Shown: positions 1 to 6,298 of the stretch, one piece after another
Layout of the letters: every line of letters begins with the position of its first letter
How positions within the stretch are numbered: position 1 is the first letter of the stretch
Assembly (NCBI GenBank): GCA_003250175.1
Contig: QKHD01000047.1
Coordinates: 1-11,503, forward strand
Origin: Helicobacteraceae bacterium
GTDB lineage: Bacteria > Campylobacterota > Campylobacteria > Campylobacterales > SZUA-545
Direction: 5' to 3'
Length of the DNA: 11,503 nucleotides
Notes under the pieces: model-generated
What the model was told of the DNA's origin: nothing
Databases searched by the model: none
What the model saw: the letters and a program-made list of their open reading frames with translations, nothing else
Translations under genes and position numbers: made by a program

Positions 1-470
1 ACAATCTCCTGTCGCAGTTCCGAAAGGCTCATACCGGCAGCAATATCGACCTCATAGTCCCGTCCGTCTACGGTAATGGTGAGGGTTTCGCCACCCAGAC
101 CGGAAACGATGCTGTCTTCGGATGCGAAGCCCTTGGATTGAAGCACGTGGCTCTGGGCCAGCTGCTCCACCTCGATACGTCCGGTCATCGGTGTAATACC
201 GTCTTCCGCGGTTACGCTGCCTCCGGAGCCGCTGTAGCTGGTGCTGCGGCTCAGGTAGGTCATCTCATCGGAAAAGACCGCCGCTTTACTGGAAAGTGTG
301 GAAAGGGATGAGAGCAGTGTCGAAAAATCCTGACGCTGCTGGATATTGGTGTCCGCACGGGTGTTGATCGGTTTAAGCAGAATCTCCTCGTCCGCTGCGC
401 GGAGTTGGTCGATGACATCCGCATTAAGCGCGGTACTGCCGAGTCCAAGAATACTGATTGAACCTGCCAT
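1..470 (-). CDS. fliD: Flagellar filament cap protein FliD, N-terminal part (runs off the window)
   Basis: FliD (HAP2) forms the cap at the filament tip under which exported flagellin subunits fold. Reading leftward from the ATG at 470, the first 156 codons are present and the rest lies outside the window. The protein begins MAGSISILGLGS and continues TALNADVIDQLRAADEEILL, the usual start of epsilonproteobacterial FliD, with the heptad-rich D0 region that packs against the filament. Around residues 85-110 comes an EVEQLAQSHVLQSKGF-like segment typical of FliD_N. The start is supported by AAGGAT seven bases upstream. The gene begins only three bases after the flaG stop, so the two are almost certainly co-transcribed from the sigma-28-type promoter at 911-936. 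Identity is clear; the C-terminus cannot be judged. Confidence 0.93.
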   Translation of the reverse strand, partial: MAGSISILGLGSTALNADVIDQLRAADEEILLKPINTRADTNIQQRQDFSTLLSSLSTLSSKAAVFSDEMTYLSRSTSYSGSGGSVTAEDGITPMTGRIEVEQLAQSHVLQSKGFASEDSIVSGLGGETLTITVDGRDYEVDIAAGMSLSELRQEI

Positions 471-473
471 GGT

Positions 474-881
474 TTATCCTTTTTTATCGAAAAGCATCCC
501 GATGAGCTCTTTCATCTTTGTCATAATTTCTATGGCTTCCTCGGTGGGAAACTGACGAATTACTTCACCTGTTTTTGCATCAACCACGTTCACCATCAAC
601 TGGCCGATTTTATCGTTAAAACCAAAACGGATGTCGTTGGAAAGAGGCGCTATCTCGTCATTCAGCTGTGCGGCCAGTGCGGTCAGCTCCTGCTGAATCT
701 CCTCTTTCTTGTTATCGCTTTCGATCTTTTTCGTCTCTTCCGCCTGGGCCTTTTGAACTTGAGCCTGTTTGACGGAGTCCTGTTGGATTTCTTCCGTTGT
801 CTTGGCCCGTGACGGATCTTCGGTCAGTGTTTGATAATCGGTTGGGTGCATGGTGTTGAGTGTGCTACTGGTCACGTCCAT
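474..881 (-). CDS. flaG: FlaG family flagellar protein
   Basis: FlaG is a small flagellar protein that influences filament length in Campylobacter and other genera. The 135-residue product has a charged, glutamine-rich N-terminal half (about residues 25-70, predicted helical or coiled). It ends in the conserved FlaG core at about 75-133: LNDEIAPLSNDIRFGFND, then a strand pair carrying VVDAKTGEVIRQFP and a helix ending in MKELIGMLFD. The ATG at 881 is preceded by AAGGAGGG at ideal spacing, which fixes the start. It is the first gene of a flaG-fliD transcript behind a sigma-28-type promoter, the usual arrangement for late flagellar genes. Length is normal for the family and nothing looks broken. 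Confidence 0.93.
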   Translation of the reverse strand: MDVTSSTLNTMHPTDYQTLTEDPSRAKTTEEIQQDSVKQAQVQKAQAEETKKIESDNKKEEIQQELTALAAQLNDEIAPLSNDIRFGFNDKIGQLMVNVVDAKTGEVIRQFPTEEAIEIMTKMKELIGMLFDKKG

Positions 882-910
882 AACGACCCTCCTTATCTAT
901 TATTATTGGA

Positions 911-936
911 ACATCGGCAAAAACAAAAATTTTTTA
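911..936 (-). promoter_or_regulatory. Sigma-28 (FliA) type promoter for flaG-fliD
   Basis: On the minus strand TAAA (933-936) is followed after 14 bases by GCCGATGT (911-918). This is close to the FliA consensus TAAA-N15-GCCGATAA and within the spacing range seen in Campylobacter and Helicobacter. The expected start of transcription is near 904, leaving a leader of about 22 bases that contains the flaG ribosome-binding site. The match is seen directly; activity is inferred from the late-flagellar genes downstream. Confidence 0.72.
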
Positions 937-949
937 ATACTAACATACC

Positions 950-955
950 TATAAT
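950..955 (+). promoter_or_regulatory. Putative -10 element (sigma-70 type) for the 1001-1907 gene pair
   Basis: A perfect TATAAT sits in an AT-rich stretch about 45 bases before the GTG start at 1001. There is no recognisable -35 hexamer, only a run of Ts upstream, which is common for the housekeeping sigma factor of Campylobacterota. It would drive transcription away from the flaG promoter on the opposite strand. Confidence 0.4.
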
Positions 956-1000
956 AATTTTTTCGCTATCATCCACTTTATTTCAAAAACAAGGTGATAT

Positions 1001-1330
1001 GTGGTCAAAGTCTGCATTATGTGCCGTTCCGTTCTGTTGGAGTCTTCCCTCAAACGCATCCTCCGGCATCATGTGACCACCTTTGGCGAATGTGACGTCG
1101 TCTTGACGGACCAGCGCATTACCCTTGAAAAACCCACGCTTCTCATCAGCACCCAATCCGATGCCGATATCAAAAAGCCTTTTACCCACTCGTCCCTGAT
1201 GGTTCAGTTGGAAAAATTCTCCAACCGTTCCCGTCTCCCCAAAGAGCTCGAGCAGCGCATTCACGAAGCCACGGGCGAGTTTGTCAAAAACCTATCCCAG
1301 ATTATTGCAGCCTACTATGAAAACAAATAA
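1001..1330 (+). CDS. Small receiver-like (pseudo-response-regulator) protein upstream of rsmD
   Basis: I do not recognise a named family for this 109-residue protein. It starts at GTG with AAGGTGAT just upstream. Its layout resembles a shortened CheY-type receiver. There is a first strand VKVCIMC without the usual acidic pair, a strand ending CDVVLTD whose D37 sits where the phosphorylated Asp would be, and a strand TLLIST. It then has DIKKPF (residues 56-61), which mimics the conserved Lys-Pro of receivers, and a final helix. The C-terminal tail from about residue 78 is a charged helix. It overlaps rsmD by 14 bases, so the two are probably translationally coupled. The receiver relationship is inference; a conserved hypothetical protein of unrelated fold is the alternative. 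Confidence 0.7.
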   Translation: MVKVCIMCRSVLLESSLKRILRHHVTTFGECDVVLTDQRITLEKPTLLISTQSDADIKKPFTHSSLMVQLEKFSNRSRLPKELEQRIHEATGEFVKNLSQIIAAYYENK

Positions 1331-1907
1331 AAGCCGCGTCTCCTCCGGACGGTTTAAGGGGATGACGATCAACTACCCCATGGTCGAAGGTACCCGCCCG
1401 ACCAAAAGCATCGTCAAGGAATCCGCCATTAACACGCTCCGGAGCGAACTGCCCTACCACGCCTTCGTGGAGGTCTTTGCCGGCAGCGGAAGCGTCGGAA
1501 TCGAAGCACTCAGCAACGGAGCAAAATGGGCCTATTTCCTGGAAAAGGAAAAAGAGCCCGCCAAGGTGCTCCAAAGCAATCTCCGTTCCCTGGACTGCGA
1601 TAATTACGAGATCCTCTCCGGAGACAGTTTTGAGATAATCAAAAAGGTGGTACGGGAGCTGGAAGAGGAAAAACTCTCCGCCATCATCTACCTCGATCCT
1701 CCCTTTTCCATTCGGGAAGGGCAGGAAGATATTTATGATAAGACCCGCGATCTCATAGCCGCGCTTCCGGCAGCCCTAACCCCGATTATCGTGGTCGAAC
1801 ACCTCAGCAGCTACAAGCTCGATGAGATCATCGGCCCGTTTAAAATGGAAAAGAGCAAACGCTTCGGCAAAACCTCCCTCACCTACTACGCACCCGATTT
1901 GGAATAG
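1317..1907 (+). CDS. rsmD: RsmD family 16S rRNA (guanine966-N2) methyltransferase
   Basis: RsmD methylates the N2 of G966 in 16S rRNA within the assembled small subunit, using S-adenosylmethionine. The 196-residue product shows the family signatures in order. These are RVSSGRFKGM near the N-terminus, GTRPTKSIVKESAINTL (residues 25-41), the SAM-binding glycine loop VFAGSGSVGIEAL (53-65), and the catalytic (D/N)PP(F/Y) motif as YLDPPF (125-130). The ATG at 1317 lies inside the end of the preceding gene. An in-frame upstream codon at 1281 would give a longer N-terminus with no family support. No clear ribosome-binding site precedes 1317, consistent with coupling to the upstream gene. The stop codon lies inside the sigma-54-type promoter of flgI. 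Confidence 0.92.
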   Translation: MKTNKSRVSSGRFKGMTINYPMVEGTRPTKSIVKESAINTLRSELPYHAFVEVFAGSGSVGIEALSNGAKWAYFLEKEKEPAKVLQSNLRSLDCDNYEILSGDSFEIIKKVVRELEEEKLSAIIYLDPPFSIREGQEDIYDKTRDLIAALPAALTPIIVVEHLSSYKLDEIIGPFKMEKSKRFGKTSLTYYAPDLE

Positions 1908-1915
1908 TTTTTGCT
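1899..1915 (+). promoter_or_regulatory. Sigma-54 (RpoN) promoter for flgI-flgJ
   Basis: The 17-base site reads TTGGAATAGTTTTTGCT. It has the invariant GG (1901-1902) and GC (1913-1914) exactly ten bases apart and a full TTGC -12 element, with two mismatches in the -24 box (consensus YTGGCACGRNNNTTGCW). Transcription should begin near 1925, about 30 bases before the flgI ATG. The site straddles the rsmD stop codon. Sigma-54 control of rod, ring and hook genes is established in Campylobacter and Helicobacter, so context supports the match. Confidence 0.8.
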
Positions 1916-1955
1916 GACTCAAGGGCAGCCAAAACTCTCGTAAAGGTTGCCCGGA

Positions 1956-3008
1956 ATGTCCCAGCTACTTGCCAAACTCGACAAATTCGAACGTTTCCTG
2001 CTGACACTTGCAGCGATTTTAATGTTCTTTTTTAGCACGACATCCCTCTTTGCCGCCAAGGTCAAAGATATCACCAGCATTGTCGGCGTCCGGGAAAACC
2101 AACTAATCGGATACGGTCTGGTTGTGGGCCTTCAGGGCTCCGGTGACGGCACCACGTCCAAATTCACCGCCCGCTCCCTGGCCAACATGCTCCAAAACTC
2201 CAACATCAACATCGACCAGGCCGATATCAAATCCAAAAACATCGCTGCCGTCATGGTCACCGCCCAGCTTCCGGCCTTTGGCCGCCAGGGCGATAAGATC
2301 GACGTCATGGTCTCTTCCATCGGCGATGCCAAGTCCCTAGAGGGCGGCACCCTGCTGCTCACCCCGCTCAAGGGGGTAGACGGGAGTATCTACGCCGTCT
2401 CCCAGGGCAGTATCTCCGTGGGCGGCTTTAACTCCGGCGGCGGCGTAGGCCAGCAAAACCACACCACAGCCGGGCGCGTCATCGGCGGTGCCAGCATCGA
2501 AAAAGAGATCGCTTATGATCTTTACAGCAAAGAGTACGCCACCCTGAGCCTCAAAGAGTCCAGTTTTGAAAATGCCGTCCGAATCCAAGATACCGTCAAC
2601 GCCTACTACGAAACCAAAGTGGCCATCGCCATCGACCCCCGTACTATCAAGCTCAAAAAACCCCAGGAGATCAGCATGATCGAATTCCTGGCTTCCGTAG
2701 AAGACATCTCCGTCGAAACGGACAAGGTACAGCGCGTGGTGGTGCAAGAGCGTACCGGAACGGTTATCTCCGGCGTCGATATCGAGGTCAAACCTATTAA
2801 CGTCACCCACGGCAACTTCTCCATCGCCATCGACGAAAACTTCCTGGCCCAGGAGGCTCCGGAGGGCAGCGCACCGGCAAAGGTCATCACCATTGCCAAG
2901 GTTACCCAGGCACTACAGCGTCTGGGAGCATCCCCCAAGGATATTATTTCCATCCTATCGGCCATCAAACAAGCGGGCGCCATGGACGCCGAACTAAACA
3001 TCATCTAA
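1956..3008 (+). CDS. flgI: Flagellar P-ring protein FlgI
   Basis: FlgI assembles the P-ring, the peptidoglycan-level bushing around the flagellar rod. The product is 350 residues, normal for the family. It has a Sec signal peptide: a lysine- and arginine-containing start, then a hydrophobic core LLTLAAILMFFF (15-26) and cleavage near residue 33 after SLFA. The mature protein opens KVKDITSIVGVRENQLIGYG followed by LVVGLQGSGDGT, the most conserved stretch of FlgI, and ends SPKDIISILSAIKQAGAMDA. A TTG at 1947 is in frame, but AAAGG at 1942-1946 abuts it and is correctly spaced only for the ATG at 1956, so I use 1956. It is first in the sigma-54-driven unit and is followed after 14 bases by flgJ. 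Confidence 0.96.
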   Translation: MSQLLAKLDKFERFLLTLAAILMFFFSTTSLFAAKVKDITSIVGVRENQLIGYGLVVGLQGSGDGTTSKFTARSLANMLQNSNINIDQADIKSKNIAAVMVTAQLPAFGRQGDKIDVMVSSIGDAKSLEGGTLLLTPLKGVDGSIYAVSQGSISVGGFNSGGGVGQQNHTTAGRVIGGASIEKEIAYDLYSKEYATLSLKESSFENAVRIQDTVNAYYETKVAIAIDPRTIKLKKPQEISMIEFLASVEDISVETDKVQRVVVQERTGTVISGVDIEVKPINVTHGNFSIAIDENFLAQEAPEGSAPAKVITIAKVTQALQRLGASPKDIISILSAIKQAGAMDAELNII

Positions 3009-3022
3009 TAAAGGAGGCAGAC

Positions 3023-3307
3023 ATGACGATTGATACATCCCTCACCACCCTGGGACTGAACCAGGAATTGAGCCAGCGTTTTAACGCCAGCAACGACGTC
3101 AAGCTCAAAGAGCAGACCGATTCGTTTGAATCGCTGATTCTCAAGCAGATGCTTGACATGACCATCCCCAAGGAAAACTCCCTCTTCGGGAAGGCAACGG
3201 GGAGCCACATCTATCAGTCCATGTACAACGACACGTTGAGCAAGGAACTGACGGGTGGGTTCGGGTACAGTGAACTTCTTTACAACTTTCTCAAAGAAAA
3301 GGCGTAA
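3023..3307 (+). CDS. flgJ: Rod assembly protein, FlgJ N-terminal-domain type (no muramidase)
   Basis: This 94-residue protein matches the rod-binding N-terminal half of FlgJ, which caps the growing rod in the periplasm. Visible signatures are TDSFESLILKQMLDMTIPK (32-50), then ENSLFGKATGSHIYQSMYND (51-70) and TLSKELTGGFGYSELLYNFL (71-90). The C-terminal peptidoglycan hydrolase domain of enterobacterial FlgJ is absent, as is usual in Campylobacterota, where a separate enzyme is thought to open the cell wall. The start has a textbook AAGGAGG upstream. It follows flgI closely and shares its promoter. The short form is normal for the lineage and not a truncation. Confidence 0.9.
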   Translation: MTIDTSLTTLGLNQELSQRFNASNDVKLKEQTDSFESLILKQMLDMTIPKENSLFGKATGSHIYQSMYNDTLSKELTGGFGYSELLYNFLKEKA

Positions 3308-3313
3308 AGAAGT

Positions 3314-3340
3314 TAAAGAAATTTTGATAATGGTCGATAT
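3314..3340 (+). promoter_or_regulatory. Sigma-28 (FliA) type promoter for flgM-flgN-flgK
   Basis: TAAA (3314-3317) is followed after exactly 15 bases by GTCGATAT (3333-3340), against the FliA consensus TAAA-N15-GCCGATAA. It starts seven bases after the flgJ stop codon. The predicted transcription start is near 3347, with a leader of about 35 bases ending in the strong AAAAGGAG of flgM. It would put the anti-sigma factor gene under control of the sigma factor it inhibits. Confidence 0.78.
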
Positions 3341-3381
3341 GGTAAAATAGTAGTACCACATCAAAATTAAAAGGAGATGCC

Positions 3382-3582
3382 ATGATCAGCGGAATCAACA
3401 ATGGCATTAACAATGCAGCCGCTGTACAGCAGCAGACTGCCGCACAGCAAAAAAACGAACAAAAAATTAGTAAATCGGAATCGGTAAGCCGAGTAGAAGC
3501 GATCAAACAGCAGATTGAAGCCGGTACATATAAAGTCGATGTTGAGAAAAGTGCCCAGGCACTGGTAGACACACTTATATAA
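3382..3582 (+). CDS. flgM: Anti-sigma-28 factor FlgM
   Basis: FlgM binds FliA (sigma-28) and holds back late flagellar genes until it is lost from the cytoplasm or exported at hook completion. The product has 66 residues, the short form typical of Campylobacterota. The N-terminal 35 residues are rich in Asn, Gln and Ala, likely disordered and serving export. The C-terminal sigma-binding part is recognisable as RVEAIKQQIEAGTYKVDVEK (38-57) then a helix to LVDTLI. AAAAGGAG upstream fixes the ATG. It is preceded by a sigma-28-type site, forming a negative feedback loop, and followed by flgN after 45 bases. Confidence 0.92.
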   Translation: MISGINNGINNAAAVQQQTAAQQKNEQKISKSESVSRVEAIKQQIEAGTYKVDVEKSAQALVDTLI

Positions 3583-3601
3583 CTTCAATCCCTGTGTCCT
3601 C

Positions 3602-3624
3602 TACTCCTTCCATCCTAAGGAGTG
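3602..3624 (+). promoter_or_regulatory. Hairpin that covers the flgN ribosome-binding site
   Basis: ACTCCTT (3603-3609) is perfectly complementary to AAGGAGT (3617-3623), with a seven-base loop and one extra U-G pair outside (3602/3624). The 3' arm contains the whole AAGGAG ribosome-binding site of flgN, whose ATG is at 3628. No T-run follows, so this is not a standard terminator. The pairing is seen directly; a role in limiting or timing flgN translation is inference. Confidence 0.5.
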
Positions 3625-3627
3625 ATT

Positions 3628-4056
3628 ATGTTGACACACTATCTACAAACAGCGAACGAACTGCTCTCAGACCTTATTGAGACAACGCAGTACGACATAG
3701 AAGACATCAAACAGGCCAAACACGAGAGTGTCTTCTCCCGGACCAAGACCAAAGACGAACTGGTCAAATCCTTCGAAAACCACAAATCCCTGATCGACAA
3801 TGAAATCTCCAAGATGGTCAAAGAGGCGGAAAACCCCTCTTTGGACACTTTGCTCAACGAAGAGCAGCGCTCCCTGCTCGATGCCATGCGGGCCAACCTG
3901 CAAACCCTGCAGTCGACCAACAAACGTTTTGCCAGCATGGTCATTGCCGTTTCCGGATTTTACACTTCGCTGATTAACCGGCTGATTCCCACCGAACAGG
4001 TCGGCTACGAGACGCACCGGGCCAAAAGCGCCTCGTACCTGCACATCAAAGGCTAA
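3628..4056 (+). CDS. flgN: FlgN-like flagellar export chaperone
   Basis: FlgN is the cytoplasmic chaperone that delivers the hook-associated proteins FlgK and FlgL to the flagellar export gate. This 142-residue, Leu/Glu/Lys-rich protein is almost entirely predicted helical and has no membrane segment. Sequence signature is weak, as usual for FlgN. I rely on its size, helical content, the C-terminal stretch FYTSLINRLIPTEQVGYETH, and above all its place between flgM and flgK. A GTG at 3622 is in frame but is part of the AAGGAG ribosome-binding site, so ATG at 3628 (spacing five) is the start. The ribosome-binding site is buried in a hairpin. It ends three bases before flgK. Confidence 0.85.
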   Translation: MLTHYLQTANELLSDLIETTQYDIEDIKQAKHESVFSRTKTKDELVKSFENHKSLIDNEISKMVKEAENPSLDTLLNEEQRSLLDAMRANLQTLQSTNKRFASMVIAVSGFYTSLINRLIPTEQVGYETHRAKSASYLHIKG

Positions 4057-4059
4057 GTC

Positions 4060-6261
4060 ATGTCACTCTTTGGAGCCCTCAGCACCGCCAACACCGGGTT
4101 AAAAGTTTCCCAGACCGCAACGGATGTTATCAGTAACAACATCGCCAATGCGGAAAACGAAAACTATACCCGCCAGCGTGTCAACCTCGCCCAGAAGCAC
4201 ACCCTGCCCACCAGCGTCGGTGACATCGGTACGGGTGCGGAGGTCAACGAGGTTATCCGGATACACAACGAGTTTACCTTTGCCCGCTACCGTGACGCCT
4301 CGGCGGATAACCAGTACTTTGCCTACCAGCAGGGTATTTTGGAAGAGATCTCCCAATACTTTCCGGAGATCGACGAACTGGGTATCCAGCGTGACATCAG
4401 CAACTACTTTGATGCCTGGCAGAAATTCGCCTCCAACCCGTCGGACTCCTCCCAAAAAGTAGCCCTCGCCCAGACCACCATGACGCTGACCAAAAATATC
4501 AGCGATATCCGTGAGCGTCTGACCGATATGCAGAGCTACCTTAATGACCAGCTTATCTCCGGAATCAATGAAGTCAACCGAATCGCCGATAAGATCGCCA
4601 CCATCAACCACGAAATCAACCAGATCGAAGTGACCGACTACGATCACGCCAACAAACTGCGTGACGAACGGGACCAACTGGAGCTGGCTTTGTATGAACT
4701 GGTCGCTCCGACCGTTAATAAATCCGGAACCCAGTCCTTTACGGAAGTCGACATCAACCACGCCGATTATTCCGAGTTTTATCACATCGAGCTGGGCGGC
4801 TACCCCCTGGTTGACGGCGACTCCGCCCATGAGCTGGAGATCACCGCCAGCGACGGTACCTCCGGAAGCCTGCGCTCCGTCTTTTTCAAAGAATCCGACG
4901 GCAACCTGGTCAACATCACCAAAGGGATCACCAACGGCAAGCTGGGGGCGGTTTTGGACCTGCGCGGCCGCGACTTCAACTACGACCTGGAACAACCTGC
5001 CGACGGGATCATCCAGGACTTCGTCGACGGCCTGGACGTACTGGCCCGAACCATCATCCAGCAGACCAACAACGTCTACGCCAACAGCGCCGACACCTAC
5101 ATGCAGTCCAACAAAATCGGCATCAGCACCAGCCTGACTGCCTCCGAGACCACGCGGGTACTGAGTGAGCTCTTTAAAAAAGACGACACCAAGGACGTGC
5201 AGATCGGCGATATGACCATCGCCACCTATGATCTGCGCGGGAATAAAAATGAAGAGGATATCGTCATCCGTATCGATCCGACGAAAAACTCCATCACCTC
5301 CATCGCCCAGACCATTAACGCGGAATTTGCTGCCCGCAATGTCAACGCCGAAGCGGTCATCGAAATGGGAACCCTGGTAATCCAGCCCGGCGGGAACAAC
5401 GGCACCGAAACCGTCTCCGCCGCCCTGATCAAAAAAGACAACTCCCTGATCGTCGAAGCGCTTAACATGACGGGCAGCCAGCGCCTCGACCGTGTGGATG
5501 ACCTGGAAATTCCCTTTGATATTCTGGACGGAACCTTTGATATCGGTCTGTTTGACAGCTATGGCAACCTCAAGGCGACCCGTACCATCACGATCGATAA
5601 AACCTCCACCGACCCGCTCTACTCCACCCTGAACGGTATTGCGGCGCAGATCAACATGCCCTACATCGACGACGACGGCGACAACGACTACTCCAACGAC
5701 CTAGACGACATGGTCGAAGCCAACTTCTCCAACGACCAGTTCTCCATCAAGGTCAAAAACGAAGAGGTCGGCGCCTACTTCAACATCATCGATAACGGAA
5801 CCGGATTTGCCGGTGCGGTGGGCCTTCACAAATTTCTCGAAGGGGACAGTGCCAAAACGATCCGCCTCAACCGCGAATACGAAAAAAACCCGCCAAAAAT
5901 CAACGCCTACTCCAACCCCGTCGACGGAAACAACGAAGTGGCCAACGCCATGCAGCAGCTGCAGTATGACTCCGTCCCCTTCTTTAACGTCGACGGCACG
6001 ACCGACTGGGAGACCATCTCCGGAGGCTACCGCTACTATGCCGGAAAACTGGCGGAAAAAACCCACAGCGTGCAGATCTCCGTGGAGACCTACTCCGCCG
6101 TCTATACCTCCATCAAGCAGCAAAACGATAGCCTCAGCCGCGTCAGCGTGGACGAGGAGCTGACCAACCTGATGATGTTCCAAACGGGCTATGGAGCCAA
6201 CGCCAAGGTCATCACCACGATTCAGCAGATGCTTGATACACTTCTCACACTCAAACAATAA
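4060..6261 (+). CDS. flgK: Flagellar hook-associated protein 1, FlgK (long form)
   Basis: FlgK (HAP1) is the first junction protein between hook and filament. The N-terminal D0 helix region SLFGALSTANTGLKVSQTAT and the flagellar rod/hook signature VISNNIANAENENYTRQRVN (22-41) are intact. So is the C-terminal D0 region, which ends VDEELTNLMMFQTGYGANAK followed by VITTIQQMLDTLL. The length of 733 residues exceeds E. coli FlgK (about 547) and C. jejuni FlgK (about 600), with the extra material in the exposed central domains. An Asp-rich loop DDDGDNDYSNDLDD at 537-550 resembles a calcium-binding loop. AAAGG at 4048-4052, inside the end of flgN, serves as ribosome-binding site, suggesting coupled translation of chaperone and client. 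A hairpin follows the stop. Confidence 0.96.
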   Translation: MSLFGALSTANTGLKVSQTATDVISNNIANAENENYTRQRVNLAQKHTLPTSVGDIGTGAEVNEVIRIHNEFTFARYRDASADNQYFAYQQGILEEISQYFPEIDELGIQRDISNYFDAWQKFASNPSDSSQKVALAQTTMTLTKNISDIRERLTDMQSYLNDQLISGINEVNRIADKIATINHEINQIEVTDYDHANKLRDERDQLELALYELVAPTVNKSGTQSFTEVDINHADYSEFYHIELGGYPLVDGDSAHELEITASDGTSGSLRSVFFKESDGNLVNITKGITNGKLGAVLDLRGRDFNYDLEQPADGIIQDFVDGLDVLARTIIQQTNNVYANSADTYMQSNKIGISTSLTASETTRVLSELFKKDDTKDVQIGDMTIATYDLRGNKNEEDIVIRIDPTKNSITSIAQTINAEFAARNVNAEAVIEMGTLVIQPGGNNGTETVSAALIKKDNSLIVEALNMTGSQRLDRVDDLEIPFDILDGTFDIGLFDSYGNLKATRTITIDKTSTDPLYSTLNGIAAQINMPYIDDDGDNDYSNDLDDMVEANFSNDQFSIKVKNEEVGAYFNIIDNGTGFAGAVGLHKFLEGDSAKTIRLNREYEKNPPKINAYSNPVDGNNEVANAMQQLQYDSVPFFNVDGTTDWETISGGYRYYAGKLAEKTHSVQISVETYSAVYTSIKQQNDSLSRVSVDEELTNLMMFQTGYGANAKVITTIQQMLDTLLTLKQ

Positions 6262-6263
6262 CC

Positions 6264-6282
6264 CTCCGGAGCCGCTCCGGAG
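6264..6282 (+). terminator. Strong hairpin after flgK, possible terminator without U-tract
   Basis: Two copies of the palindrome CTCCGGAG (6264-6271 and 6275-6282) flank CCG. They form a perfect eight-base-pair, GC-rich stem with a three-base loop immediately after the flgK stop. No run of Ts follows, and the next ribosome-binding site starts seven bases later. It may therefore attenuate or stabilise the transcript rather than end it. Termination is inferred. Confidence 0.4.
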
Positions 6283-6298
6283 CTGACGAAGGAGAGGG

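Noticed and set aside
1281..1316. Upstream in-frame start for rsmD
   Set aside because: The extra 12 residues have no counterpart in RsmD proteins, and the ATG at 1317 gives the expected N-terminus and a usual overlap with the preceding gene.
1947..1955. TTG start for flgI
   Set aside because: AAAGG directly abuts it, leaving no spacing for a ribosome; ATG at 1956 is placed correctly.
4099..4995. Long open frame (298 codons) antisense to flgK
   Set aside because: It lies wholly within the flgK N-terminal region, has low-complexity Val/Gly/Asp-rich composition with no family pattern, and follows from the codon bias of the real gene on the other strand.
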